From NCBI GenBank assembly GCA_027325905.1, contig DAIEEM010000254.1, forward strand, positions 1 to 15,643: a stretch of 15,643 nt of DNA, in the 5' to 3' direction. Below are positions 1-7,799 of the stretch, piece by piece (positions within the stretch are counted from its first letter, which is position 1; every line of letters starts with the position of its first letter). A program made the translations under genes and the position numbers. Origin of the DNA: Rhodocyclaceae bacterium. GTDB lineage: Bacteria; Pseudomonadota; Gammaproteobacteria; Burkholderiales; Rhodocyclaceae. The notes under the pieces were generated by a model that ran no database searches, was not told the DNA's origin, and was given only the letters and a program-made list of their open reading frames with translations.

Positions 1-1
1 C

Positions 2-286
2 AAGGAAATCTGGGGCAAGCTGACCGGCTATGTGGACACCAAGGAGAAGTTCGAGTCGCACCGGATGGAACTGGCGACGCACGAATGGGCGCGCATGAAG
101 GCGGCGGGATCGCGCGAATGCCTGAACTGCCACAACTTCGAGGCCATGAGCGCGGAGCTGCAGAAGCAGACGCCGTACAAGAAGCACATGGCGGCGAAAG
201 CCGCGGGCCAGACCTGCATCGACTGCCACAAGGGCATCGCCCACCATCTGCCCAAGGAATACGTCGACCCGAACGAAGAAGAGTAA
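2..286 (+). CDS. napC: NapC/NirT-family multihaem c-type cytochrome, C-terminal part (partial, 5' end outside window)
   Basis: The open frame enters from before the window and gives 94 codons. It carries two c-type haem motifs, CLNCH (bases 119-133) and CIDCH (bases 215-229), and ends in an acidic tail. NapC/NirT proteins are membrane-anchored periplasmic cytochromes with four haems that take electrons from quinol and pass them to periplasmic reductases such as NapAB. What is seen fits their C-terminal half, including the conserved stretch before the third haem site (HEWARMKAAGSRECLNCH). A GTG at base 32 is an internal codon, because the same frame is open back to base 2. The anchor helix and first two haem sites would lie upstream. 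Placement directly before ccmA matches the nap-ccm linkage known in E. coli, so napC is likelier than nirT, but the neighbours that would settle this are outside the window. Confidence 0.82.
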   Translation, partial: KEIWGKLTGYVDTKEKFESHRMELATHEWARMKAAGSRECLNCHNFEAMSAELQKQTPYKKHMAAKAAGQTCIDCHKGIAHHLPKEYVDPNEEE

Positions 287-311
287 GACGTTTGGACGTC
301 GCCTCAAAGTT

Positions 312-342
312 GCGATTCGCGGGCGCTCTGCCCGCGAATCGC
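312..342. terminator. Perfect 13-bp hairpin between napC and ccmA (terminator, attenuator or RNA-processing stem)
   Basis: The arms GCGATTCGCGGGC (312-324) and GCCCGCGAATCGC (330-342) are exact reverse complements around a 5-base loop. The stem lies 25 bases after the napC stop codon. No T-run follows (the next bases are CTCTCGCCG), so it is not a textbook intrinsic terminator. It could protect the nap mRNA 3' end, be a processing site within a nap-ccm transcript, or belong to a repeated palindrome family. A second, imperfect hairpin follows at 347-365 (8-bp arms with one mismatch, 3-base loop). Confidence 0.5.
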
Positions 343-392
343 TCTCGCCGCCGCGTAGCGACGGCTACCCTCCGGCCGCCCCCTAAATAGGG

Positions 393-398
393 CACAAT
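393..398 (+). promoter_or_regulatory. Possible -10 element (CACAAT) close to the ccmA start
   Basis: CACAAT at 393-398 resembles a sigma70 -10 box and ends 10 bases before the ccmA ATG. No convincing -35 box is seen 16-18 bases upstream. If used, transcription would begin only a few bases before the ATG. No Shine-Dalgarno sequence precedes that ATG (upstream bases are TTCGCCCCTCC), which would fit a nearly leaderless message. This is a weak call. Confidence 0.25.
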
Positions 399-408
399 TC
401 GCCCCTCC

Positions 409-1014
409 ATGCTGACTGCCCACGGCCTGACCTGCGTGCGCGGCGAACGCCGCCTGTTTGCCGGGATCGACCTCGCGGTCGGCCCCGGCGAGTGGCTGCA
501 CGTGCGCGGCGAGAACGGCGCCGGCAAGACCAGCCTGTTGCGGCTGCTGGTGGGCCTGATGCATCCGGCCGCCGGCGAGATCCGCTGGGACGGCGCGGCG
601 GTCGGCGAACTGGGCGACGAGTATCGCCGCCAGATGCTGTTCCTCGGCCACCACGGCGCGGTCAAGGAGGAACTGACGACGCTGGAAAACCTGCATTTCG
701 CCGCCGCGCTCGACGGCGCCGAACTGCCCGAGCGCGAGGCGCTGGCGGCGCTGCACCGCTTTGGCCTGCGCGGGCGCGAGGAACTGCCGGTGCGCTTCCT
801 TTCCGCCGGCCAGAAGCGCCGCGTGCTGCTGGCGCGGCTGGTGACGCGCAAGGCCAGGCTCTGGGTGCTCGACGAACCGTTTACGGCGCTGGACGTGAAG
901 GCGGTCGACATGCTGTCGGCGCTGATCGGCGAGCACCTCGGCGGCGGCGGCATGGCGGTGCTGACCAGCCACCAGGCGATGCCGATCGCCGGCGGCCGGG
1001 TGTTGCAGCTATGA
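409..1014 (+). CDS. ccmA: CcmA, ATP-binding subunit of the haem-handling CcmABCD ABC complex
   Basis: CcmA is the cytoplasmic ATPase of the CcmABCD complex. ATP hydrolysis releases haem-loaded CcmE from CcmC/CcmD so that it can deliver haem to the CcmF/H/I ligation site. The 201-residue protein is a minimal single-domain ABC ATPase of usual family length. It has Walker A GENGAGKT (residues 34-41), signature LSAGQ (131-135), Walker B with catalytic Glu in LWVLDEP (151-157), the ALD D-loop (160-162) and the H-loop His188. The ATG at 409 gives the expected N-terminus, although no clear ribosome binding site precedes it. Its stop overlaps the ccmB start as ATGA (1011-1014). It is the first gene of an unbroken ccmABCDEFGHI run. 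Confidence 0.96.
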   Translation: MLTAHGLTCVRGERRLFAGIDLAVGPGEWLHVRGENGAGKTSLLRLLVGLMHPAAGEIRWDGAAVGELGDEYRRQMLFLGHHGAVKEELTTLENLHFAAALDGAELPEREALAALHRFGLRGREELPVRFLSAGQKRRVLLARLVTRKARLWVLDEPFTALDVKAVDMLSALIGEHLGGGGMAVLTSHQAMPIAGGRVLQL

Positions 1015-1676
1015 ATGCGATTTTCGCCATCATCCGCCGCGACCTCTTGCTGGCCATGCGCCGCAAGAGCGAAGTGTTGACGGCGGTGTTCTTTTTCGTC
1101 ATCGTCGTCAGCCTGTTTCCGCTCGGCATCGGCCCGGAACCGGCGCTGCTGAGGAAGATCGCGCCCGGCGTGTTGTGGGTGGCGGCGCTGCTGGCGACGA
1201 TGCTCGGGCTGCAGCGCATGTTCGCGCCCGACCATCACGACGGCACGCTCGAACAAATGGTGTTGTCGCCGACGCCGCTGGGCCTGCTGGTCGGCGGTAA
1301 AATTGCCGCTCACTGGCTGCTGTCCGGCCTGCCTCTGGTGCTGCTGGCGCCGGTGCTGGGCCTGCAATTCGGTCTCGATGCCGACGCGCTGGGCGTGCTG
1401 ATGCTGGCGCTGCTGCTGGGGACGCCGCTGCTGTCGCTGATCGGCGCCATCGGCGCGGCGCTGACGCTGGGGCTGCGCGGCGGCGGCGTGCTGCTGTCCC
1501 TGCTGGTGCTGCCGCTCTACGTGCCGGCGCTGATCTTCGGCGCCGGGGCGGTCGAAGCCCACATCTCGGGTCTCGGCGCCGCCGGGCACCTGTCGCTGTT
1601 GGCGGCGCTCCTGGCGCTGGCGGTATTTTTCGCGCCGTGGGCGACCACGGCGGCCCTGCGGATTGCCTTGGAATGA
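1011..1676 (+). CDS. ccmB: CcmB, membrane subunit of the haem exporter complex
   Basis: CcmB is the inner-membrane permease-like partner of CcmA. The 221-residue product shows about six hydrophobic helices (near residues 22-40, 52-70, 92-118, 125-150, 157-180 and 192-214). It has the family's polar loop with FAPDHHDGTLEQ after helix 2, and a length normal for CcmB. The frame stays open upstream of 1011 inside ccmA, but the ATG at 1011 is the right start because it overlaps the ccmA stop and gives the typical N-terminus of a short cytoplasmic segment with RRDLLLAMRRKSE. A second in-phase ATG is not seen nearby. The 3' end overlaps ccmC by four bases. Confidence 0.95.
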   Translation: MNAIFAIIRRDLLLAMRRKSEVLTAVFFFVIVVSLFPLGIGPEPALLRKIAPGVLWVAALLATMLGLQRMFAPDHHDGTLEQMVLSPTPLGLLVGGKIAAHWLLSGLPLVLLAPVLGLQFGLDADALGVLMLALLLGTPLLSLIGAIGAALTLGLRGGGVLLSLLVLPLYVPALIFGAGAVEAHISGLGAAGHLSLLAALLALAVFFAPWATTAALRIALE

Positions 1677-2431
1677 CGATGAAAGAAAACAAGCTGGTGC
1701 ACTGGTTCAAGTATGCGAGCCCGCAGAGCTTCTATCCGCTCGCCGGCAAGATGATTCCCTGGTTCTGGGCGCTGACGGCGGCGTTCGGCGTCGCCGGGCT
1801 GTGGATCAGCTTCTTCGTCGCACCGACCGACGCGCAGCAGGGCGAGGGCTACCGCATCATCTTCATCCACGTGCCGACCTCGTGGATGTCGATGTTCATC
1901 TACATCGTCATGGCCGGCTGGGCCGGGCTGGGGCTGGCGCTCAACACGCGGCTGTCTGGCATGATGGCGCAGGCGCTGGCGCCGACCGGCGCGCTGATGG
2001 CCTTCCTCTCGCTATGGACCGGCGCCTTCTGGGGCAAGCCGATGTGGGGCACCTGGTGGGTGTGGGACGCGCGCCTCACCTCCGAACTGATCCTGTTCTT
2101 CCTCTACCTCGGCTTCATCGCGCTGCAGGCCGCCATCGACGACGCCCGCCGCGCCGACAAGGCCGGGGCGATCCTGGCGTTGGTCGGCGTGGTGAACGTG
2201 CCGATCATCTACTTCTCGGTCAAGTGGTGGAACACGCTGCACCAGGGCTCTTCCGTCTCGCTGACCAAGTCGCCGGCGATGGCGATGACCATGCTCTGGG
2301 GCATGCTGCTAATGGCGCTGTGCCTCTGGATGTACTCGATCGCCGTGACGCTGATGCGCGCGCGCGCCATCATCCTCGAACGCGAGGCGCACACCGAGTG
2401 GGTGAAGGTATTGGACGAGGTGAAATCATGA
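1673..2431 (+). CDS. ccmC: CcmC, haem-presenting WWD-domain membrane protein
   Basis: CcmC binds haem at the outer face of the inner membrane and promotes its covalent attachment to CcmE. The 252-residue protein carries the tryptophan-rich WWD motif WGTWWVWD (residues 125-132), flanked by the two expected external haem-ligand histidines, His66 (in FIHVPTSW) and His190 (in [10 protein letters not shown]). Six hydrophobic helices are evident. The start at 1673 overlaps the ccmB stop as ATGA; a second in-frame ATG six bases later (1679) is an alternative that removes two residues. The length agrees with the family (about 240-255). Confidence 0.96.
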   Translation: MTMKENKLVHWFKYASPQSFYPLAGKMIPWFWALTAAFGVAGLWISFFVAPTDAQQGEGYRIIFIHVPTSWMSMFIYIVMAGWAGLGLALNTRLSGMMAQALAPTGALMAFLSLWTGAFWGKPMWGTWWVWDARLTSELILFFLYLGFIALQAAIDDARRADKAGAILALVGVVNVPIIYFSVKWWNTLHQGSSVSLTKSPAMAMTMLWGMLLMALCLWMYSIAVTLMRARAIILEREAHTEWVKVLDEVKS

Positions 2432-2616
2432 ACTGGGGCTCGCCGGCGGAGTTCTTCGCCATGGGCGGCTACGCCCTTTACGTCTGGGGCAGCTTCGGCG
2501 TTTGCGCCGTCGCCCTGGCGCTGGAACCAATCCTGGTGCGCAAGCGTCAAAGCGGCGTCCTCAAGAGCCTGCGGCGCGCACTGCTCGCCGACGAATTGGA
2601 GAACGAAACCAAGTGA
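2428..2616 (+). CDS. ccmD: CcmD, small membrane protein that retains CcmE in the CcmABCD complex
   Basis: This 62-residue protein has one hydrophobic helix (about residues 13-34), preceded by the family's aromatic [14 protein letters not shown] segment. A basic cytoplasmic tail starting RKRQ follows. CcmD has little sequence conservation beyond this pattern, so identity rests on size, topology and its invariant place between ccmC and ccmE. It is needed for release of holo-CcmE from CcmABC. The start overlaps the ccmC stop (ATGA, 2428-2431), and the stop overlaps the GTG start of ccmE (GTGA, 2613-2616). Confidence 0.92.
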   Translation: MNWGSPAEFFAMGGYALYVWGSFGVCAVALALEPILVRKRQSGVLKSLRRALLADELENETK

Positions 2617-3050
2617 GACCCTGGCACAAACGCGCAGCGATCATCGGCGGCGGCCTGGCGGCGGTGGGCGTCGCCGCGGCGCTGCTGCTGAACGCGCTCA
2701 ACAGCAACATCGCCCTCTACGTCACGCCTTCCGAGGTCGCCGCCGGCAAGGCGCCGCACGGCCAGGCCTTCCGCATCGGCGGGCTGGTCAAGGACGGTTC
2801 GCTGAAGCGCGACAACCTGACGGTGAACTTCGTCGTCACCGACACCGTCAAGGAAATCCCCGTGGCATATACCGGCATCCTCCCCGACCTGTTCAAGGAA
2901 GGCCGCGGCGCGGTGGTGGAGGGCAAGCTCGGCGCCGACGGCCGCTTCATCGCCAGCGAAGTGCTGGCGAAACACGACGAAAACTACATGCCGCCGGAAG
3001 CGAAACGCGCGGTCGAACAGGCGCAAAACGCCGCAAAGGCAAAACCATGA
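2613..3050 (+). CDS. ccmE: CcmE, periplasmic haem chaperone
   Basis: CcmE binds haem covalently and transiently, then passes it to the CcmF/H/I ligase. The 145-residue protein has an N-terminal signal anchor (about residues 8-28), an OB-fold beta domain and the haem-binding His121 in [12 protein letters not shown]. Tyr125 gives the HXXXY form of the site, i.e. the classical histidine type, not the CXXXY variant. The C-terminal tail is flexible and rich in Ala and Lys. The start is GTG at 2613, overlapping the ccmD stop. GGAG at 2598-2601 lies 11 bases upstream and may act as ribosome binding site. Two earlier codons in the frame would give an N-terminus unlike the family, so they are not used. 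Confidence 0.95.
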   Translation: MRPWHKRAAIIGGGLAAVGVAAALLLNALNSNIALYVTPSEVAAGKAPHGQAFRIGGLVKDGSLKRDNLTVNFVVTDTVKEIPVAYTGILPDLFKEGRGAVVEGKLGADGRFIASEVLAKHDENYMPPEAKRAVEQAQNAAKAKP

Positions 3051-4996
3051 TCCCCGAACTCGGCCATTTCGCCCTCATCCTCTCCCTCTGCGTCGTCGCC
3101 GTGCAGGGCACGCTGCCGCTCTTCGGCGCCCACCAGGGGCGGCGCGAGTGGATCGTGCTGGCGCGCCCCGCCGCGCAGGCCAACTTCCTGCTGATGTGCG
3201 TGTCCTTCGGCTGCCTGGTCTGGTCGTTCTACGCCAACGACTTCTCGTTGGTCTACGTCGCCGACCATTCCAATTCGCAACTGCCGACGGTGTATCGCAT
3301 CGGCGCCGTCTGGGGCGGCCACGAAGGCTCCCTGCTGCTGTGGGTGACGCTGCTGTCGGCATGGACCGTAGCCGTGGCGCAACTCTCGCGCACGCTCGAC
3401 GAGGCCATGGTGGCGCGCGTCATCGGCGTGCTGGGCCTGGTGGCGGTCGGCCTGCTGCTGTTCATCCTGCTGACTTCAAACCCGTTCGAGCGCATGCTGC
3501 CTGCCGCCGCCGACGGCCGCGACCTCAACCCGCTGCTGCAGGACCCCGGCCTGGTCTTCCATCCGCCGATGCTCTACATGGGCTACGTCGGCTTTTCGGT
3601 GGCCTTCGCCTTCGCCATCGCCGCGCTGCTCGCCGGCAAGCTCGACGCCGCCTGGGCGCGCTGGTCGCGGCCCTGGACCATCGCCGCCTGGATCTTCCTC
3701 ACGCTGGGCATCGCGCTCGGCTCCTGGTGGGCCTACTACACGCTCGGCTGGGGCGGCTGGTGGTTCTGGGACCCGGTCGAGAACGCCTCGTTCATGCCCT
3801 GGCTGGTCGGCACGGCGCTGATGCATTCGCTGGCGGTGACCGAGAAGCGCGGCAGCTTCAAGAACTGGACGGTGCTGCTGGCCATCGGCGCCTTCTCGAT
3901 GTCGCTGCTCGGCACCTTCCTCGTGCGTTCGGGCGTGCTCACTTCGGTGCACGCCTTCGCCACCGATCCGCGCCGCGGCATCTTCATCCTCATGCTGCTG
4001 GTGCTGGTGATCGGCTCGTCGCTGCTGCTGTTCGCCTGGCGCGCCGCCAAGGTCACGCTCGGCGGCAGCTTCGGCCTGGTCTCGCGCGAAACCCTGCTGC
4101 TCATCAACAACGTCCTGCTGGTGGTGGCGGCCGGTTCGGTGCTGCTGGGCACGCTCTACCCGCTCGTCATCGACGCGCTGAACCTCGGCAAGCTCTCGGT
4201 GGGGCCGCCCTACTTCGACGCCGTGTTCGTGCCCATCATGGCGCCGCTCTTGTTCCTGCTGGCGATCGGCCCGCTGGCGCGCTGGAAGCACGCCGACATC
4301 AGGCAGATCGCCAGGCGCCTGTGGCTCCCCGCCGTCCTCGCCCTGCTGGCCGGCGCGACGCTGCCCATCCTGGCGGGCGGCTGGACCTTCCTGACCGGAC
4401 TGGGCACGCTGCTCGCCGTCTGGGTCGCCGTCTCGGTGGTCATGCAAGTCGTCGAGCGCCTCAAGGCCGGCTCGCCGCCGCCGTCGTTCTGGGGCATGCA
4501 GCTCGGCCACATCGGCGTCGCCGTCTTCGTCGTCGGCATCACCCTGGTCGGCGGCTACCAGGACGAGCGCGACGTGCGCATGGAACCCGGCGACACTGCG
4601 GTCGTCGGCGGCTACACCTTCCGCTTCAACGGCGTCGCCAATGTTCCCGGCCCCAACTACAAGGCCGCGCGCGGCGAGTTCGAACTGCTCCGCGACGGCA
4701 AGCTCTTGCGCCGGCTCTATCCCGAGAAGCGCGACTACTTCTCCTCGGCGATGCCGATGACCAACGCTTCCATCGACGCCGGTTTCACGCGCGACGTCTA
4801 TGTTTCGCTGGGCGAGCCGCTCGAAGGCCAGGCCTGGGCGGTGCGCGTTTACTACAAGCCCTTCGTCGACTGGATCTGGGGCGGCTGCCTGCTGATGGCC
4901 CTGGGCGGCGTCTTCGCCGTCTCCGACCGCCGCTACCGGCTTCGCCTGAAGTCCGCCGTTCTCGGCGCTACCGCCTTGCAGGGAGCAACGACATGA
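3047..4996 (+). CDS. ccmF: CcmF, haem ligation (cytochrome c synthetase) membrane subunit
   Basis: CcmF takes haem from CcmE and, with CcmH and CcmI, attaches it to CXXCH motifs of apocytochromes. The 649-residue polytopic protein is of normal family length. It has the WWD motif WGGWWFWD at residues 235-242, followed by [10 protein letters not shown]. Conserved histidine contexts include GHEGSLLLW (His92), [10 protein letters not shown] (His172) and ALMH (His260). About 14-15 hydrophobic helices and a large periplasmic loop near the C-terminus (residues about 500-600) are visible. The ATG overlaps the ccmE stop (ATGA, 3047-3050), and its own stop overlaps ccmG in the same way. Long open frames in other phases cover this gene only because of its GC-rich codon use. 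Confidence 0.97.
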   Translation: MIPELGHFALILSLCVVAVQGTLPLFGAHQGRREWIVLARPAAQANFLLMCVSFGCLVWSFYANDFSLVYVADHSNSQLPTVYRIGAVWGGHEGSLLLWVTLLSAWTVAVAQLSRTLDEAMVARVIGVLGLVAVGLLLFILLTSNPFERMLPAAADGRDLNPLLQDPGLVFHPPMLYMGYVGFSVAFAFAIAALLAGKLDAAWARWSRPWTIAAWIFLTLGIALGSWWAYYTLGWGGWWFWDPVENASFMPWLVGTALMHSLAVTEKRGSFKNWTVLLAIGAFSMSLLGTFLVRSGVLTSVHAFATDPRRGIFILMLLVLVIGSSLLLFAWRAAKVTLGGSFGLVSRETLLLINNVLLVVAAGSVLLGTLYPLVIDALNLGKLSVGPPYFDAVFVPIMAPLLFLLAIGPLARWKHADIRQIARRLWLPAVLALLAGATLPILAGGWTFLTGLGTLLAVWVAVSVVMQVVERLKAGSPPPSFWGMQLGHIGVAVFVVGITLVGGYQDERDVRMEPGDTAVVGGYTFRFNGVANVPGPNYKAARGEFELLRDGKLLRRLYPEKRDYFSSAMPMTNASIDAGFTRDVYVSLGEPLEGQAWAVRVYYKPFVDWIWGGCLLMALGGVFAVSDRRYRLRLKSAVLGATALQGATT

Positions 4997-5523
4997 AAGC
5001 AAAATTTCTCGTCCCGATGGCGCTATTCCTCGTGCTCGTCGGCTTTCTCGCCGTCGGCTTGAACCGCGATCCGCGCGACGTGCCCTCGCCGCTGGTGAAC
5101 AAGCCGGCGCCGGCCTTCACCCGCACCCAACTGGCCGAACCGGGAAAGCAGTTCTCGCCGGCCGACATGAAAGGCAAGGTGTGGATGCTGAACGTCTGGT
5201 CGTCCTGGTGCGTCTCGTGCCGCCAGGAGCATCCGCTGCTGGTCGAGTTCGCCCGCGCCCAGGTGGTGCCGCTGATCGGCCTCGACTACAAGGACACGCG
5301 CGACGCCGCGCTCGGCGTGCTGCGCCAGATGGGCAATCCCTACGACCTGACGGTGTTCGACGGCGACGGCAGCGTTGGCATCGACTACGGTGTCTATGGC
5401 GTGCCCGAAACCTACATCATCGACAAGGCCGGCGTCATCCGCCACAAGCAGACCGGGCCGATCACGTCCGAAGCGCTGGAAAAAACCATCCTCCCCCTCA
5501 TCGACGAGTTGAAGAAATCGTGA
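4993..5523 (+). CDS. ccmG: CcmG/DsbE, membrane-anchored periplasmic thioredoxin for cytochrome c maturation
   Basis: CcmG reduces the disulphide of apocytochrome c (or of CcmH) so that haem can attach. The 176-residue protein has an uncleaved signal anchor (about residues 5-23). It also has a thioredoxin fold with active site WCVSC (Cys73 and Cys76) and a cis-proline loop in YGVPET (residues 135-140), which is the usual CcmG GVPE form. The reduction potential would be supplied by DsbD-type proteins, which are not seen here. The ATG overlaps the ccmF stop (ATGA, 4993-4996); the stop overlaps the ccmH GTG start (GTGA, 5520-5523). The frame is open far upstream inside ccmF, which is only a shadow. 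Confidence 0.96.
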   Translation: MKAKFLVPMALFLVLVGFLAVGLNRDPRDVPSPLVNKPAPAFTRTQLAEPGKQFSPADMKGKVWMLNVWSSWCVSCRQEHPLLVEFARAQVVPLIGLDYKDTRDAALGVLRQMGNPYDLTVFDGDGSVGIDYGVYGVPETYIIDKAGVIRHKQTGPITSEALEKTILPLIDELKKS

Positions 5524-5981
5524 AGCGACTGATCGCATCGATACTGCTCCTGCTGGCCTGCGGCGCGCTGTGCGCCAAGGAAGCCGTCCCCCTGGCCGAA
5601 GACCCCGCCGTCGAGAAGCGCATGATCGACATCTCCTCGGAAATGCGCTGCCTGGTCTGCCAGAACGAATCGCTGGCCGCCTCGCAGGCCGACCTCGCCC
5701 AGGACCTGCGCCGCGAACTGCGCGGCCTCATCAAGGAAGGCAAGTCCGACGCCGAGATCAAGGAGTTCATGGTCAGCCGCTACGGCGATTTCGTGCTCTA
5801 CCGGCCGCAAGTCAAGCCGGTCACGTGGCTGTTGTGGACGGGACCGTTCATCTTCCTGATCGCCGGCGTCATCGGGCTCATCGCCTACCTGCGCCGCCGC
5901 AGCGGCGTGGTGAAGGAAGCGCCGCTGTCCGCCGCGGAAACGAAGCAAGCCGAAGAGTTGTTGAAAGAGAGCGGACAATGA
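5520..5981 (+). CDS. ccmH: CcmH (CcmH N-terminal / CycL type), thiol-active apocytochrome-handling protein
   Basis: CcmH binds and resolves the thiols of apocytochrome c in the periplasm as part of the haem ligase. The 153-residue protein has a cleavable signal peptide (about residues 1-19), the active-site motif MRCLVCQNESLA with Cys44 and Cys47, a helical bundle, and a C-terminal membrane helix (about 103-124). The family motif is usually LRCXXC; here Leu is replaced by Met, a conservative change. This is the short form. The TPR part fused to it in E. coli is a separate gene (ccmI) immediately downstream, as is common in beta- and alphaproteobacteria. The start is GTG, overlapping the ccmG stop by four bases. 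Confidence 0.95.
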   Translation: MKRLIASILLLLACGALCAKEAVPLAEDPAVEKRMIDISSEMRCLVCQNESLAASQADLAQDLRRELRGLIKEGKSDAEIKEFMVSRYGDFVLYRPQVKPVTWLLWTGPFIFLIAGVIGLIAYLRRRSGVVKEAPLSAAETKQAEELLKESGQ

Positions 5982-7171
5982 CCGGATTCCTCATCGGCGC
6001 CGCGCTGGCGCTCGCCCTGACGTTGCTGCTGCTGCTGCGCCCCTTCATCTGGCAGCGCGCCCGCGCCGCGACGGCGACGCACCGCCAGCTGAACGCCGCG
6101 ATCTACCGCGACCAGCTTGCCGAAATCGAACGCGACCGCACTGCCGGCACCCTGGCCGAGGAGGACTACCGCCAGGCGCGCGACGAACTGCAGCGGCGCG
6201 TGCTAGAGGACGGCCGGGACGAAGAGGCGCCGGCCGTGCTGCGGGCGCCGAAGAAGACGCTGCTGGCCCTGGCGCTGCTGCTGCCGGTGGCGAGCGCCGC
6301 GCTCTACCTGGCGCTGGGCAATCCCGCCGGCTTGAAGCCGCCGGCGGCGGAGCACCAGGTCACGGCGCAGGACATCGACCGCATGGTGGCGAGCCTGGCG
6401 TCCAAGCTCGAACAGGAGCCCGACAACCTCAAGGGCTGGAGCATGCTGGCGCGCTCCTACAAGGCGATGGGCCGCCTCGACGACGCCGAAAAGGCTTTCG
6501 AACATGCGGCCGCGTTGGTCGATACCGACGCCCAACTGCTCGCCGATTATGCCGACGTCCTGGCGACGAAGGCCGGCGGCGTTTTCGTCGGCAAGCCGCA
6601 GCAGATGATCGACAAGGCGCTGAAACTCGACCCCGACAATCTCCAGGCGCTCTGGCTGGCCGGTTCCGCCGCCTACGACGGCGGCCGCTACGACCAGGCG
6701 GTGGCGGCGTGGTCGCGCCTGCTGAAGCGGCTGCCGCCGGAATCGGAGGATGCCAAGCAGATCGCCGCCGGCATCGGCGATGCGCGCGCCAAGGCCGGCA
6801 AGCCGGTGGCGGCGCTCGTCGCCGCCGCGGAAGCGGTACGCGGCCGCGTCGAACTGGCCAACGCCGTGCGCGACCGCGCGGCGCCCGGCGACACCGTCAT
6901 GATCGTCGCGCGCGAGGCCGGCGGCCCGCGTATGCCGCTGGCCGTGCTGCGCCTGCGCGTCGCCGACCTGCCGCAGGACTTCAGCCTCGACGATTCGCAG
7001 GCGATGACGCCCGATCGCCTGATCTCCACCGCCAAGGGCATCGAAGTCGAGGCGCGCGTCTCCAAGAGCGGCCAGGCGATGCCGCAATCGGGCGACTTGT
7101 TCTCGGCGACGCAAAAGGCGAAAGCCGGTACGGCGGGACTGCGCCTGGTGATCGACCAGGTGCGGCCGTGA
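5978..7171 (+). CDS. ccmI: CcmI (CycH), TPR apocytochrome c chaperone
   Basis: CcmI holds the C-terminal helix of apocytochrome c and presents it to CcmF/CcmH. The 397-residue protein has two membrane helices (about 2-20 and 94-113) separated by a cytoplasmic loop with a predicted coiled coil (residues about 33-80). A TPR-rich periplasmic region follows (about 134-250, with NLKGWSMLARSYKAMGRLDDA and NLQALWLAGSAAYDGG as repeat cores). A C-terminal beta domain spans about 285-397. The ATG overlaps the ccmH stop (ATGA, 5978-5981). It is the last gene of the operon and is followed within ten bases by GC-rich hairpins. Confidence 0.93.
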   Translation: MTGFLIGAALALALTLLLLLRPFIWQRARAATATHRQLNAAIYRDQLAEIERDRTAGTLAEEDYRQARDELQRRVLEDGRDEEAPAVLRAPKKTLLALALLLPVASAALYLALGNPAGLKPPAAEHQVTAQDIDRMVASLASKLEQEPDNLKGWSMLARSYKAMGRLDDAEKAFEHAAALVDTDAQLLADYADVLATKAGGVFVGKPQQMIDKALKLDPDNLQALWLAGSAAYDGGRYDQAVAAWSRLLKRLPPESEDAKQIAAGIGDARAKAGKPVAALVAAAEAVRGRVELANAVRDRAAPGDTVMIVAREAGGPRMPLAVLRLRVADLPQDFSLDDSQAMTPDRLISTAKGIEVEARVSKSGQAMPQSGDLFSATQKAKAGTAGLRLVIDQVRP

Positions 7172-7179
7172 ACTTCGCC

Positions 7180-7225
7180 CCCTGACCGCGCAGGTCAGGG
7201 CCGCCGCCGCCGGGGCTTCCGCCCC
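7180..7225 (+). terminator. Two tandem GC-rich hairpins after ccmI, possible end of the ccm transcript
   Basis: CCCTGACC (7180-7187) pairs exactly with GGTCAGGG (7193-7200) around a 5-base loop. Twelve bases later, GGGGC (7212-7216) pairs with GCCCC (7221-7225) around a TTCC tetraloop. They start 8 bases after the ccmI stop. No T-run follows either stem, so Rho-independent termination is uncertain; mRNA 3'-end protection is the alternative. A third stem, TGCCGCA/TGCGGCA, lies at 7259-7265 and 7272-7278. The whole 7172-7390 gap holds no convincing gene. Confidence 0.45.
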
Positions 7226-7390
7226 TGCGGGTTGCCGTGGCCTCGCCCGCATTGCCGTTGCCGCACCGCGCTGCGGCACCCGCCCGCAGTTGGCTGCTAT
7301 ATTGAACAGCGATGGCTTGTTGAAGCAGGCGCCCCGTTCTCAATGCCCCCGGATCCTGGACATCCTCGCCAACGAAGCTAAGGCCTCACG

Positions 7391-7636
7391 ATGAGCATTC
7401 CCCGGAGTTTGCGCACGCATCCGGCGACGATTTCGCTGATCGTCGTCGCCGTGACGTTGGCGGCGTGCGCCTACTATTGGGCCGCCCTGGTCAAGGCGCA
7501 AACGGAAGAAATGAAGTCCGCCCGTCTGCGGGAGGAACTGCGGGCGAGTCAGCTCAGCGGACTCGCCGAGCAAGAGGTCGAGGCCGCACTGCGCGACGTC
7601 GATATGGCGCTACCGTCGCTCGCATGGGGGAGATGA
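7391..7636 (+). pseudogene. N-terminal membrane-anchor fragment of a sensor diguanylate cyclase
   Basis: The 81-residue frame starts at ATG 7391 with a fair ribosome binding site (AAGG at 7380-7383, 7 bases upstream). It has a short basic N-terminus, one hydrophobic helix (about residues 14-33), then a charged helical segment ending LAEQEVEAALRDVDMAL. That pattern resembles the N-terminus of membrane-bound sensor GGDEF proteins, just before their periplasmic sensor domain. The frame then breaks off within about eight residues (stop TGA 7634-7636), and at that same place a GGDEF motif appears in another frame. I read this as the 5' end of a gene that lost its middle by deletion. Alternatively it is a real small membrane protein, but nothing supports a function. 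Confidence 0.6.
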
Positions 7637-7799
7637 ATGTGCCATTATCCTTGGCGGGCTCGACTCCCGGAGCGAGGCGGCGGCGGTTGCCCAAAAATGC
7701 ATCGAGGCAATCGCCCCGGACATACCTCTGCCCGACGGCGGGGACTGCCGCGTCCGCGCCAGCATAGGCATCAGCAGCTATCCGGATAATGGCACCGAG
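7614..7799 (+). pseudogene. C-terminal half of a GGDEF (diguanylate cyclase) domain, no start codon, out of frame with the upstream fragment
   Basis: Read from 7614 (same frame as the haemerythrin ORF), the translation runs RRSHGGDECAIILGGL (bases 7614-7661), then RVRASIGISSYPDNGTEMDT. It continues past 7800 with ADAAMYQSKHIGGNRFGYW. These are the GGDEF loop and the last third of a GGDEF domain in correct order. The first half of the domain, with the nucleotide- and metal-binding segments before the loop and any inhibitory RXXD site, is absent. The signature reads GGDEC instead of GGDEF. No start codon with a ribosome binding site exists in this frame before the motif, so the segment is probably untranslated and certainly not an active cyclase. 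Confidence 0.65.

Noticed and set aside
3148..4992. Extension of the ccmG frame upstream through ccmF
   Set aside because: It is the out-of-frame Arg/Ala-rich shadow of ccmF; the ccmG signal anchor begins exactly at ATG 4993.
3476..5002. A 508-codon minus-strand frame opposite ccmF
   Set aside because: Its Gln/Arg/Asp/Glu-rich, repetitive translation is what the reverse complement of Leu/Ala/Val-rich membrane codons gives; ccmF is certain.
7465..7767. A 100-codon frame overlapping the broken GGDEF gene
   Set aside because: It is in the third frame across the deletion join, Arg/Gly-rich, with no recognisable motif; the GGDEF reading explains the DNA better.
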